A DNA stretch of 6,964 nt from an uncultured Agitococcus sp. (GCF_937920075.1 NZ_CALETI010000037.1:1-6964), one strand, 5' to 3'; shown: positions 1-5,917, numbered from the stretch's first letter. Numbers and translations are program-made. The notes: generated by a model from the sequence alone, not told the origin.

Positions 1-442
1 AAGCATTCATTTTGACAACAATGAATGGTTTATTATTTGTCATGGGTTCAATCGTTGCTTTTAATACCACATCTCGATCAGGTAAACCAACAGGTGCATC
101 ATGAACCATATAAAAGATAAACTCGCGATCAGATGTTTTGCGTAATAGTTTGACTTCTAAGACCTCAAAATACCATTTTATATAATTTTCTACATCTGCT
201 TGAACTCGGGCAACAACCTCAATAGGGGCATCTAAATAAGATTCAACACGAAATGAGCGGATGTTCTTACCTTCTTCATTTTTGACATAAGCTTTAATTT
301 CATGACGCTTATCGTGTTTGGATAAACGCCATTCGTTACTATTTTTATTATCTGCGCGTATGTCGTCTAAATCTTTGTCCGCAGCTATTGCAACAGAACT
401 GAGATTTAATGCTAACAAACACGTACATATTTTTTTTAGCAT
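1..442 (-). CDS. Exported START-domain protein, 3' end outside window (paralogue of the 507-1217 gene)
   Basis: Partial gene: the first 147 residues are present and the frame is open to the window edge. The start is the ATG at 442. It gives a short signal peptide (Lys-Lys, hydrophobic stretch, Ala-Ile-Ala-Ala, cleavage probably after residue 20). The overlapping upstream ATG at 455 lies in another frame and does not give this protein. The mature part matches the neighbouring 236-aa START protein without gaps from NEWRL (residue 36) onward, with about 60% identity by eye, including DVENY, HDAPVGLPDRD and IEPM. START/SRPBCC folds bind lipids or other hydrophobic ligands in a deep cavity; the ligand here is unknown. 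A periplasmic location is inferred from the signal peptide. It lies 64 nt after the stop of its paralogue with no clear promoter between, so the pair is probably co-transcribed. The ribosome site is weak (a GAG about 11 nt upstream). Confidence 0.85.
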   Translation of the reverse strand, partial: MLKKICTCLLALNLSSVAIAADKDLDDIRADNKNSNEWRLSKHDKRHEIKAYVKNEEGKNIRSFRVESYLDAPIEVVARVQADVENYIKWYFEVLEVKLLRKTSDREFIFYMVHDAPVGLPDRDVVLKATIEPMTNNKPFIVVKMNA

Positions 443-506
443 AAAGTTTTCTCATATAAAGACAGTCAAACATTAATTTACTTATAGTAGTGACTGCATT
501 TTATTT

Positions 507-1217
507 TTATTCAAAAAAAGTATAGGGTAAAGGCTCTTGGCTGTCCGCATATTGTGGCATACTGGCCATACGTCTTATACCCATCATATTGGTATAAGGA
601 CCTTTGCCACTGACAAAATTAATTGCCCATGAAGGCGTATTACCACCAGGGTTGATAAAACCTTCAACTTCTCTTAAGGTTTGTGTTTTACTAATAGGTG
701 TATAGCGTAAAACATAATTTTCGGCCTCCATGCGAATAAAAGGCGGACGAGGCGGCATATAGTCTGGAATAGATGTCATTCTCAATTGAACATAGGGTTG
801 TTTTTTAGACATTGGTTCAATCACTGTGCGTAAGATCACATCACGTTTAGGTAAACCAATAGGGGCATCATGAACCAAGTAAAAATAGAATTCTTTGTCG
901 GACACTTTTTTTAATAGTTTGACTTCAGCTATTTCAAAATACCAACGTGCATAATTCTCAACATCAGATTGTATTCTTAATAAAGTTTCAAGTGGTGCAT
1001 CAATAATTCCTTCCACTTTAAATGAACGTAGCTTTTGGCCTTCTTCGTTTTTGACATAAACTTTAATTTTATGACGTGCGTCATTTTTGTGTAAGCGCCA
1101 TTCATTAGCGTTGGATTTTTGAGTATTACGCAAGTCATCAACATCAGCAACTACACTTAATGGCACTGTAGTAATTGCTGTAAGTACGATAAGTTTTGAC
1201 AAAAGAGGGCGTATCAT
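507..1217 (-). CDS. Exported START-domain (lipid-transfer-like) protein
   Basis: Complete 236-aa protein. Residues 1-24 form a signal peptide: Arg and Lys near the start, a hydrophobic core, and Val-Val-Ala before Asp25, so cleavage is likely after residue 24. Residues of about 38-225 fit a START domain of the StAR-related lipid-binding type. Supporting blocks are EGIIDAPLE (69-77), HDAPIGLPKRD (116-126), and a C-terminal GGNTPSWAIN (191-200) followed by GPYTNMMGIRRM, which resembles the family's closing strand and long C-terminal helix. The start at 1217 has AGAGA about 8 nt upstream. Bacterial START proteins are mostly uncharacterised; a role in periplasmic transfer or sensing of a hydrophobic ligand is inference. 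It follows rlmH on the same strand after about 200 nt, so it probably has its own promoter, and it precedes a close paralogue. Family call good, function unknown. Confidence 0.85.
   Translation of the reverse strand: MIRPLLSKLIVLTAITTVPLSVVADVDDLRNTQKSNANEWRLHKNDARHKIKVYVKNEEGQKLRSFKVEGIIDAPLETLLRIQSDVENYARWYFEIAEVKLLKKVSDKEFYFYLVHDAPIGLPKRDVILRTVIEPMSKKQPYVQLRMTSIPDYMPPRPPFIRMEAENYVLRYTPISKTQTLREVEGFINPGGNTPSWAINFVSGKGPYTNMMGIRRMASMPQYADSQEPLPYTFFE
770..1106. repeat. Diverged direct repeat with 1-337 (duplicated START gene)
   Basis: This segment aligns with 1-337 at a constant offset of 769 nt without indels. Nearly identical patches include the DNA encoding YVKNEEG and HDAP. It reflects an old tandem gene duplication, not a mobile repeat. 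The signal peptides and the spacer between the genes are not alike. Because the partner gene is cut by the edge, the repeat probably continues beyond position 1. Confidence 0.7.
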
Positions 1218-1420
1218 TTTTTTTGTCTCTTTTTATTAAGTGGCTTTTGGTGTTATAGCTACTGTACAGATAAAGCACTGCGATCGAATCTTAGCATAGA
1301 CGATATATAAAAATTATATAAGTAACAAATTGTGTAAACTGTGTACAATTAAGCAAATAATTATATTTGATTCTGCCGTCGCTTTATGTTTTTGCTGCCA
1401 TAATCAACGTCGTCATAGAC
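1218..1420 (-). promoter_or_regulatory. AT-rich spacer, probable promoter region of the START gene pair
   Basis: This 203-nt gap between rlmH and the first START gene has no credible coding sequence. On the minus strand it holds a TATAAT (1313-1318) and a TTTACA (1333-1338), but they are only 14 nt apart, too short for a standard sigma-70 promoter. Other -35/-10 pairs are weaker. Around them lie AATTGT (1328-1333) and ACAATT (1345-1350) as 6-bp inverted arms, and the direct repeat TGTGTA (1331-1336 and 1340-1345), which could be an operator. The exact promoter cannot be set by eye. Confidence 0.35.
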
Positions 1421-1440
1421 CTAACGATGATAGGGATGAC
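1412..1440. other. Imperfect stem-loop across the rlmH stop codon
   Basis: Arms GTCAT (1412-1416) and ATGAC (1436-1440), then CCTA (1420-1423) and TAGG (1431-1434), pair around a 7-nt loop with a small internal bulge (AGA against G). It overlaps the last codons and stop of rlmH. No run of T follows on the minus strand, so it is not a standard intrinsic terminator. It could stabilise the transcript end or be chance. Confidence 0.3.
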
Positions 1441-1888
1441 CCTTCAATAAGGTCCAAGCACGGTATAATTGTTCAGCAACAATCACACGAACGAGTGGAT
1501 GAGGGAGTGTAAGAGGGGATAACGACCATAGGCCATCGGCACGTTTAATGACGTCTGAACTTAAACCATCAGGGCCACCAACCAGTAAGCATACATTTTG
1601 GCCACCTTGTAGCCAGTTATCCATTTGTTGACTGAGTTGATGTGTGGAATATTCTTTGCCACCGACTTCTAAGGCAATGACTCGTTCATTATGATGAATA
1701 GCAGCAAGTAGGGCTTCACCTTCTTGCTGCTTCATTTTATCGACTTCGCTATTTTTACTGCGTTTGGCCGCAGGAATTTCGATTAACTCTAAACGAACAT
1801 CATCATTAAGACGTTTTGCATAGTCCAGATAAGCCGTAGTGACCCAATCGGGCATTTTTTGGCCAACAGCGAGTAAACGAATGCGCAT
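1421..1888 (-). CDS. rlmH: 23S rRNA (pseudouridine1915-N3)-methyltransferase RlmH
   Basis: Complete 155-aa protein, the family's usual length. RlmH is a small homodimeric SPOUT methyltransferase that uses SAM to methylate N3 of pseudouridine 1915 in helix 69 of 23S rRNA, on assembled 70S ribosomes. Visible signatures are the N-terminal MRIRLLAVGQKMPDW, the glycine-rich SAM loop LLVGGPDGL (101-109), TLPHPLVRVIVAEQLYRAW (127-145) of the trefoil knot, and the near-invariant C-terminus HPYHR. The start at 1888 is 1 nt beyond the rsfS stop and no strong Shine-Dalgarno is seen, so translation is probably coupled to rsfS. It is the last gene of the proA-nadD-rsfS-rlmH cluster. Identification is secure. 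Confidence 0.97.
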   Translation of the reverse strand: MRIRLLAVGQKMPDWVTTAYLDYAKRLNDDVRLELIEIPAAKRSKNSEVDKMKQQEGEALLAAIHHNERVIALEVGGKEYSTHQLSQQMDNWLQGGQNVCLLVGGPDGLSSDVIKRADGLWSLSPLTLPHPLVRVIVAEQLYRAWTLLKGHPYHR

Positions 1889-1889
1889 A

Positions 1890-2252
1890 TTAAGTTTGAG
1901 GTAAGGCTTGTTGCGCTTCTGGAGTCATCCACAAACGCTCTAAGTCATAAAAACGACGTGTAGTGGGTAACATTACGTGAACAATCACGCCAGCTAAATC
2001 AATTAAAACCCACTCTGCATCACGCTCGCCTTCAACACCCAATGGGCGAAAGCCAGCTTCTTTGCATTTTTCTACCACGTTGTCAGCAAGTGCCTTAACA
2101 TGGCGAGTAGAAGTACCACTGGCAATCACCATATATTCGGCAATACCAGTTAAATTACGAACATCAATAGACAAAACATTTTGTGCTTTAATATCAGCAA
2201 GTGCATCTAAGGCTTGAGTTAAAATTTGTTCAGAAACATTATCAGCTTTCAT
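1890..2252 (-). CDS. rsfS: Ribosomal silencing factor RsfS (YbeB/Iojap family)
   Basis: A 120-aa protein when started at the ATG at 2252. RsfS binds ribosomal protein uL14 on the 50S subunit and blocks subunit joining, lowering translation under nutrient limitation. The Iojap/RsfS domain fills nearly the whole chain: a helical start with ALDALADIKAQ (14-24), the strand LSIDVRNLTGIAEYMVIASG (27-46), TSTRHVKALADNV (47-59), EGERDAEWVLIDLAGVIVHVM (74-94, nearly complete motif) and RFYDLERLW (100-108). A longer reading from 2300 adds 16 residues (ending TERQRR) that lie inside nadD and do not look like the family, so 2252 is preferred; GGAG lies about 12 nt upstream. The start overlaps the nadD stop by 11 nt, which suggests translational coupling. 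The gene order nadD-rsfS-rlmH is widely conserved. Confidence 0.95.
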   Translation of the reverse strand: MKADNVSEQILTQALDALADIKAQNVLSIDVRNLTGIAEYMVIASGTSTRHVKALADNVVEKCKEAGFRPLGVEGERDAEWVLIDLAGVIVHVMLPTTRRFYDLERLWMTPEAQQALPQT

Positions 2253-2898
2253 TCGTCGCTGTCGCTCCGTAGAGGTGATGGTGATAAATATAGTTGGCAA
2301 CGGCAGGAATTAATTGTTGATGGGTTGAATGCCCCTGTTGTAATGCCTTGCGAATATCCGTACTGCTAATGGCATAAAAAGGGCTATCAACAAAATAAAC
2401 CAAGCCTGCTGGTTGATATTCTAACATTTGTCGCTGATTGCAGCGACGTTTATTCAACCATTGTTGCAATTCTGTATTAAAAATGGCGGAATAGTGGGGT
2501 CTATTGACCACAATTAGATGGGCAAAATCAGTTAACTCTTGCCATAAATGCCATTTAGGTAAACTTAAAAAGCTGTCCATGCCCATGACAAAGGCCAAGG
2601 GTTGTGTTGAGCCATAAACTTGGCGCAAGTTTTTTAAGGTGTTAATGGTATAAGATTTTGACGGTTGTAAAATTTCTTGCTCATCAAGAGCAAAGGTTGT
2701 TTCGTCTTGAATAGCCAATTTAAGCATCGCTACACGGTGATGTGCAGCCAATGATTGGCTTTTTAGTGGAGATAAATAAGCTGGCAAAAAGACCAATTTA
2801 TTTAACTGAAAATAATCCACTAAAAATTTTGCGGTGGCCAAATGACCCTGATGTACAGGGTCAAATGAGCCACCAAAGTAGGCGATTAGGTGGCTCAT
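2242..2898 (-). CDS. nadD: Nicotinate-nucleotide adenylyltransferase NadD
   Basis: A 218-aa enzyme that joins nicotinate mononucleotide and ATP to give deamido-NAD and pyrophosphate, a central step of NAD synthesis in the cytoplasm. The nucleotidyltransferase motif GGSFDPVHQGH (9-19) carries the HxGH histidines His16 and His19. GMDSFLSLPKWHLW (106-119) is the family's mononucleotide-binding block, and SSTDIR (178-183) is the C-terminal ATP-binding motif. The frame is open upstream to an ATG at 2958, but the extra 20 residues are unlike NadD and would run into proA, whereas MSHLIAYFGG starts as the family does. That places the start at 2898, 23 nt after the proA stop, without a strong Shine-Dalgarno. 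The 3' end overlaps rsfS. Confidence 0.96.
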   Translation of the reverse strand: MSHLIAYFGGSFDPVHQGHLATAKFLVDYFQLNKLVFLPAYLSPLKSQSLAAHHRVAMLKLAIQDETTFALDEQEILQPSKSYTINTLKNLRQVYGSTQPLAFVMGMDSFLSLPKWHLWQELTDFAHLIVVNRPHYSAIFNTELQQWLNKRRCNQRQMLEYQPAGLVYFVDSPFYAISSTDIRKALQQGHSTHQQLIPAVANYIYHHHLYGATATNES

Positions 2899-2921
2899 AT
2901 TATTTAGGCGTAAATAAACGA

Positions 2922-4175
2922 TTATCCACGAATATGGCCATCCCCTAACACAATCCATTTTTGAGAGGTTAAACCTTCTAAACCCACAGGACCACGAGCA
3001 TGGATTTTGTCGGTAGAAATGCCAATCTCTGCACCTAAGCCATATTCAAAGCCATCAGCAAAACGGGTAGAGGCATTAACCATCACCGAGCTAGAGTCAA
3101 CCTCGGCTAAGAAGCGACGCGCTTTGGTGTAGTTTTCTGTCACAATCGCTTCGGTATGGTGTGAGCTATATTTGTTGATATGCTCAATCGCTGCATCCAA
3201 GTTATCAACCACTTTAATGGCTAAAACGGGTGCTAAATACTCTTCATACCAATCTTGTTCACTCGCAACTTGGGCATCAATAATGGCACGAGTACGCTCA
3301 CAACCACGTAATTCAACCTGTTTACTGGCATATAATTCAGCAAGCTTTGGCAAAATTTCTGCTGCAATTGGTGCATCAATTAATAAGCTTTCCATGGCAT
3401 TACACACGCCATAACGATGTGTTTTGGCATTAAAAGCAATGGTTAAAGCTTTGTTAATATCGGCTTCACGTTCAATAAAAACGTGGCAGTTGCCATCTAA
3501 ATGTTTAATCACAGGCACACGTGCTTCATTGCTAATACGCTCAATTAAGCCTTTGCCGCCACGAGGTACAATCACGTCCACATATTCGGGCATGGTAATT
3601 AATTGGCCAACTGCTGCGCGATCAGTGGTATTGACCACTTGAACCACACTAGCAGGTAAATTGGCAGACACTAAACCTTGTTGAATACATTCAGCAATGG
3701 CATTGTTGGAGTTAATGGCTTCTGAACCACCGCGTAAAATGGTGGCATTGCCTGATTTTAAGCACAGGGCAGCAGCTTCTAAAGTCACGTTAGGACGTGA
3801 TTCATAAATAATGCCAATAACACCCAAAGGCACACGCATTTTGCCCACTTGAATGCCTGACGGACGATAGGCTAAATCGGTAATTACACCAATCGGATCA
3901 GTTAAAGCAATCACTTGCTCTAAGCCTTCTAACATACCTGCAAAGCGACTAGGTGTTAATTCTAAGCGATCTAATAATGCAGCATCTAAGCCACTAGCAC
4001 GGCCTTTGGCCATATCTTGAGCATTAGCGGCTAACACTTTTTCTTGGTTAGCTTGTAATGATTGATAAATGGTCTGTAATGCGGCGTTTTTTTCACGAGT
4101 GGTTGCGCGGGCAATCACACGCGAGGCAGAGCGGGCATCTTGCCCTAATTGTTGCATATAAGCTTGAACGGACAT
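2922..4175 (-). CDS. proA: Glutamate-5-semialdehyde dehydrogenase (gamma-glutamyl phosphate reductase) ProA
   Basis: A 417-aa protein, full length for ProA. It reduces gamma-glutamyl phosphate with NADPH to glutamate-5-semialdehyde, the second step of proline synthesis from glutamate, and belongs to the aldehyde dehydrogenase superfamily. Signatures are VPLGVIGIIYESRPNVT (115-131), LKSGNATILRGGSEA (139-153), VPRGGKGLI (203-211), the catalytic cysteine Cys258 in YGVCNAMESLL, and the closing HARGPVGLEGLTS (392-404). The start at 4175 has a GAGAGAGA purine run (4178-4185) ending 2 nt before the ATG, with usable GAG registers at normal spacing. It is the first gene of the minus-strand cluster. 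Its usual partner proB (glutamate 5-kinase) is not in the window and must lie elsewhere. Confidence 0.97.
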   Translation of the reverse strand: MSVQAYMQQLGQDARSASRVIARATTREKNAALQTIYQSLQANQEKVLAANAQDMAKGRASGLDAALLDRLELTPSRFAGMLEGLEQVIALTDPIGVITDLAYRPSGIQVGKMRVPLGVIGIIYESRPNVTLEAAALCLKSGNATILRGGSEAINSNNAIAECIQQGLVSANLPASVVQVVNTTDRAAVGQLITMPEYVDVIVPRGGKGLIERISNEARVPVIKHLDGNCHVFIEREADINKALTIAFNAKTHRYGVCNAMESLLIDAPIAAEILPKLAELYASKQVELRGCERTRAIIDAQVASEQDWYEEYLAPVLAIKVVDNLDAAIEHINKYSSHHTEAIVTENYTKARRFLAEVDSSSVMVNASTRFADGFEYGLGAEIGISTDKIHARGPVGLEGLTSQKWIVLGDGHIRG

Positions 4176-4235
4176 GGTCTCTCTCGATCTTCAACCCCCA
4201 TAGGGGCTTTATAGAAAAATATATAGCTGTTTTTG

Positions 4236-4244
4236 ATTATAACA
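4236..4244 (-). promoter_or_regulatory. Extended -10 promoter candidate for proA
   Basis: On the minus strand the sequence TGTTATAAT is a perfect -10 hexamer with an upstream TG, the extended -10 pattern. The -35 at 17-nt spacing is poor, which extended -10 promoters tolerate. Transcription would start near 4229, leaving a leader of about 55 nt. This leader contains a short CCCC/GGGG hairpin (4196-4206). It would serve the whole proA-nadD-rsfS-rlmH cluster. Confidence 0.6.
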
Positions 4245-4357
4245 GTTGTACTTTAGGACACTAGGGGAAATATCACAATCATCAAGCAGAATGTAAGATT
4301 TTGGTGAAAAACATAAGCAAAATGGCGTTTTAATGATTCAAAAAATTGCAAAGATTA

Positions 4358-4366
4358 TGTTATAAA
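4358..4366 (+). promoter_or_regulatory. Upstream extended -10 candidate (P1) for the hydrolase-PilZ gene
   Basis: TGTTATAAA reads on the plus strand as TGn followed by a near-perfect -10 hexamer. It shares its first eight bases with the proA promoter element on the other strand. No good -35 is seen. A transcript from here would have a leader of over 200 nt that includes the palindrome at 4408-4421. Confidence 0.4.
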
Positions 4367-4403
4367 TTGCCCTCTTAACCTAAACAACCGTAGTGAGTGA
4401 ATT

Positions 4404-4434
4404 TTACCAAGCAATTGCTTGTTTGTTTTATAAT
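4404..4434 (+). promoter_or_regulatory. Downstream promoter candidate (P2) with palindrome in its spacer
   Basis: A perfect TATAAT lies at 4429-4434. The best -35 is TTACCA (4404-4409, four matches to consensus) with a long 19-nt spacer, so it may need an activator or be weak. The palindrome at 4408-4421 sits between the two hexamers, a classic repressor position. The start would be near 4441, leaving a leader of about 160 nt. Confidence 0.4.
4408..4421. repeat. Perfect 14-bp palindrome, possible operator
   Basis: CAAGCAATTGCTTG equals its own reverse complement and has no spacer. The flanking bases do not extend it. It is too short and lacks a directly following T run, so a terminator is unlikely. 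Its place just upstream of TATAAT suggests a binding site for a dimeric regulator. I do not recognise the family. Confidence 0.45.
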
Positions 4435-4532
4435 ACAGGTGAGTTAAATAATAGCATCATCGTTTTGCAGTCAAGCAAGAAGAGCTATTTGACCAAAACA
4501 AATAATTTCTGATCACAAAGAAAAATTGAAAA

Positions 4533-4584
4533 TAAAAAACTTACATCATCGACTGAATAATAACCACAGATTGTAAGTTATTTA
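4533..4584 (+). other. Leader inverted repeat before the hydrolase-PilZ ribosome site
   Basis: AACTTACA (4538-4545) and TGTAAGTT (4572-4579) pair perfectly. After one mismatch, TAAA (4533-4536) pairs with TTTA (4581-4584). The loop is 26 nt. The structure ends 6 nt before the GAGG Shine-Dalgarno, so it could influence ribosome access. It does not match a riboswitch class I know. Confidence 0.35.
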
Positions 4585-4590
4585 ATAATA

Positions 4591-4594
4591 GAGG
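4591..4594 (+). promoter_or_regulatory. Ribosome binding site of the hydrolase-PilZ gene
   Basis: GAGG lies 5 nt before the ATG at 4600. This supports that start codon rather than a later in-frame ATG. Confidence 0.7.
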
Positions 4595-4599
4595 CGTAC

Positions 4600-5883
4600 A
4601 TGCTGCATTTTGAGCCATACGAGAAAAATTCCTTAAAAAATGATCCAACGATTTCTATGCTGGGTAAATGGGAAATTCACTATTTAGCCTTTAATGGCCC
4701 AGAAAATTGTCAAAAGCCTCCTTTAATTGTGTTGGGTGGTGCATTTCAAAATTTTACGTCTTATCGCTTTTTTGTGGGTGATGTGGTTGAAATTTGTCCT
4801 ATTGTTTTAGTTGATTTACCTTCTTTGGGCAACAATAGTCAATTGGCCTCAGAGCTGGGTTTAGAAGATTTAGCAGATTTGTTGTATTACTGGTTGGTAC
4901 AAGAAGGTATTGACCGTGTTTCATTAATGGGGTTGTCATTGGGTTCGGTGGTTGCAAGTACCTTTGCTTTTAAACGTCCAGAAATGAGTGAACGTTTGAT
5001 TATGGTAGGGACGTTGGCCAAACCTCGTAAATCATGGCGGATGTTATTAGAAGAGTCATTAAAACTACTTGATGCCGAACAAATGAGCGAATTTGGTGAG
5101 GCAGTGGTTTTGTATTTAATAAATCATGCACGATTAAAAGAAACCGAAATTCCCGAAGTGGCTTGTCGTTTGTTTAGACGCCAAATGCGTACTTTTAGTG
5201 AAAATGAAAAACAGCGTTATCGTATTAATGCTCACCGTTTGATTGGTGTTGAAGAAGTATTGGGTTATCCAACGTGTCCAACTATTGTTGCAACTGGCGA
5301 TAAAGATAGTTTTACCTTGCCTTATGAAAATGCTTTTTTTGCAGCAAACTGTGTCAATGCACAATTTGCATTAATTGAGAATGCTGACCATTTGCCTCAA
5401 TTAGAACGCCGAGATGCGGTGGTTGGCATGTTTTGCGCATTTTTAAAACAAGAAGATTTGAATCAGGTTCAAGGTTTAAAGCTATTAACCCATGAACAAG
5501 GTTTGGCTTTAGAACGTCGTGGTGAACCACGTTATGCACTAAAGAATCCAAATGCTTATGTGTTAGGTTTTTCGGCGGTAAATGGCGATATTCAAATTGA
5601 CTCGCCTGTAGAAATTATTGATATTAATTTCTTTGGATGTTTGTTGAAATACGAAAAAATTGTCTTTACCGTTCAAGAATATGCACGAAATTTGATTTTA
5701 TGTTTGCCAGACTCTATGTTGCGTATCGAAGTGCTGGTATTTGAACGTGGTGAAGGTTGGATGCGGTGTTTATTTAAACATGGTAGTTTTGTGATTGCTG
5801 ACGAGTTTAATAAATTGTTAAAAGATAGCGATTATTGTCATGAGTTGCCAAAATTAGGGCAACGACCTTATGCCGAAATTTGA
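4600..5883 (+). CDS. RhlA-like alpha/beta hydrolase fused to a C-terminal PilZ-like domain
   Basis: A 427-aa protein with no signal peptide or membrane segment, so probably cytoplasmic. Residues of about 25-285 form an alpha/beta hydrolase: an oxyanion-type LGGAFQN (45-51), VDLPSLG (71-77), nucleophile elbow GLSLG with Ser113, acid Asp236 (or Asp234) in GDKDSFT, and His264 in NADHLPQLER. The catalytic triad is therefore complete. The order of motifs recalls RhlA, the acyltransferase that makes the lipid part of rhamnolipids, but a thioesterase or esterase is equally possible. Residues of about 303-405 look like a PilZ domain, the cyclic di-GMP receptor: ERRGEPRY has the RxxxR motif (Arg307, Arg311), and DINFFG (341-346) matches [D/N]xSxxG except for Asn343 in place of Ser. 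Ligand binding is therefore unproven. It is a single-gene unit, divergent from proA and convergent with the methyltransferase gene. Hydrolase call firm; PilZ call probable; substrate unknown. Confidence 0.8.
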   Translation: MLHFEPYEKNSLKNDPTISMLGKWEIHYLAFNGPENCQKPPLIVLGGAFQNFTSYRFFVGDVVEICPIVLVDLPSLGNNSQLASELGLEDLADLLYYWLVQEGIDRVSLMGLSLGSVVASTFAFKRPEMSERLIMVGTLAKPRKSWRMLLEESLKLLDAEQMSEFGEAVVLYLINHARLKETEIPEVACRLFRRQMRTFSENEKQRYRINAHRLIGVEEVLGYPTCPTIVATGDKDSFTLPYENAFFAANCVNAQFALIENADHLPQLERRDAVVGMFCAFLKQEDLNQVQGLKLLTHEQGLALERRGEPRYALKNPNAYVLGFSAVNGDIQIDSPVEIIDINFFGCLLKYEKIVFTVQEYARNLILCLPDSMLRIEVLVFERGEGWMRCLFKHGSFVIADEFNKLLKDSDYCHELPKLGQRPYAEI

Positions 5884-5888
5884 TTGGT

Positions 5889-5915
5889 GCTGGCTATCAA
5901 AGCCAGCTATTTAAA
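5889..5915 (+). terminator. Intrinsic terminator of the hydrolase-PilZ gene
   Basis: GCTGGCT (5889-5895) and AGCCAGC (5901-5907) form a perfect 7-bp stem with a 5-nt loop, starting 5 nt after the stop codon. The plus-strand tail is TATTTAAAA, a short weak T tract. On the minus strand no T tract follows, so termination of the convergent methyltransferase transcript here is less sure, though the stem lies just past its stop. Confidence 0.65.
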
Positions 5916-5917
5916 AC

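Larger units (their letters stand above)
4176..4599. other. Divergent intergenic region between proA and the hydrolase-PilZ gene
   Basis: This 424-nt region has no credible coding sequence. The left part carries the proA promoter on the minus strand. The middle carries two plus-strand -10 candidates (4358-4366 and 4429-4434) and a perfect palindrome (4408-4421). The right part is a long A-rich leader with an inverted repeat just before the ribosome site. Nothing recognisable was seen in about 4250-4350 or in 4440-4530. Confidence 0.7.

Noticed and set aside
1330..1512. Plus-strand open frame of 60 codons antisense to the rlmH end
   Set aside because: It overlaps the conserved C-terminus of RlmH on the opposite strand, has no ribosome site, and its product is low in recognisable content.
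2742..3642. Several plus-strand open frames of 68-80 codons within nadD and proA
   Set aside because: They are reverse-strand shadows of well-conserved genes; none has a ribosome site or family resemblance.
4196..4206. CCCC/GGGG mini-hairpin in the proA leader as an attenuator
   Set aside because: Only four base pairs with a 3-nt loop and no leader peptide or T tract; too short to claim regulation.
4058..4264. Plus-strand open frame of 68 codons over the proA start and promoter
   Set aside because: It covers the proA N-terminus and its -10 element in reverse; no ribosome site or family match is visible.
4408..4428. Palindrome plus following TTTGTTTT read as an intrinsic terminator
   Set aside because: A zero-spacer palindrome leaves only about a 5-bp stem with a 4-nt loop, AT-rich, and the TATAAT follows at once; operator is the better reading.
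4501..4530. CRP-type site around TGATCACA
   Set aside because: Only one half-site matches; the second half required for the TGTGA-N6-TCACA dyad is missing.
4440..4599. Cyclic di-GMP riboswitch in the hydrolase-PilZ leader
   Set aside because: The PilZ context made it tempting, but I see neither the class I or II conserved core nor a second stem; only one A-T-rich stem is present.
5134..5551. Minus-strand open frames inside the hydrolase-PilZ gene
   Set aside because: They lie opposite strongly supported catalytic motifs and show no independent coding signs.
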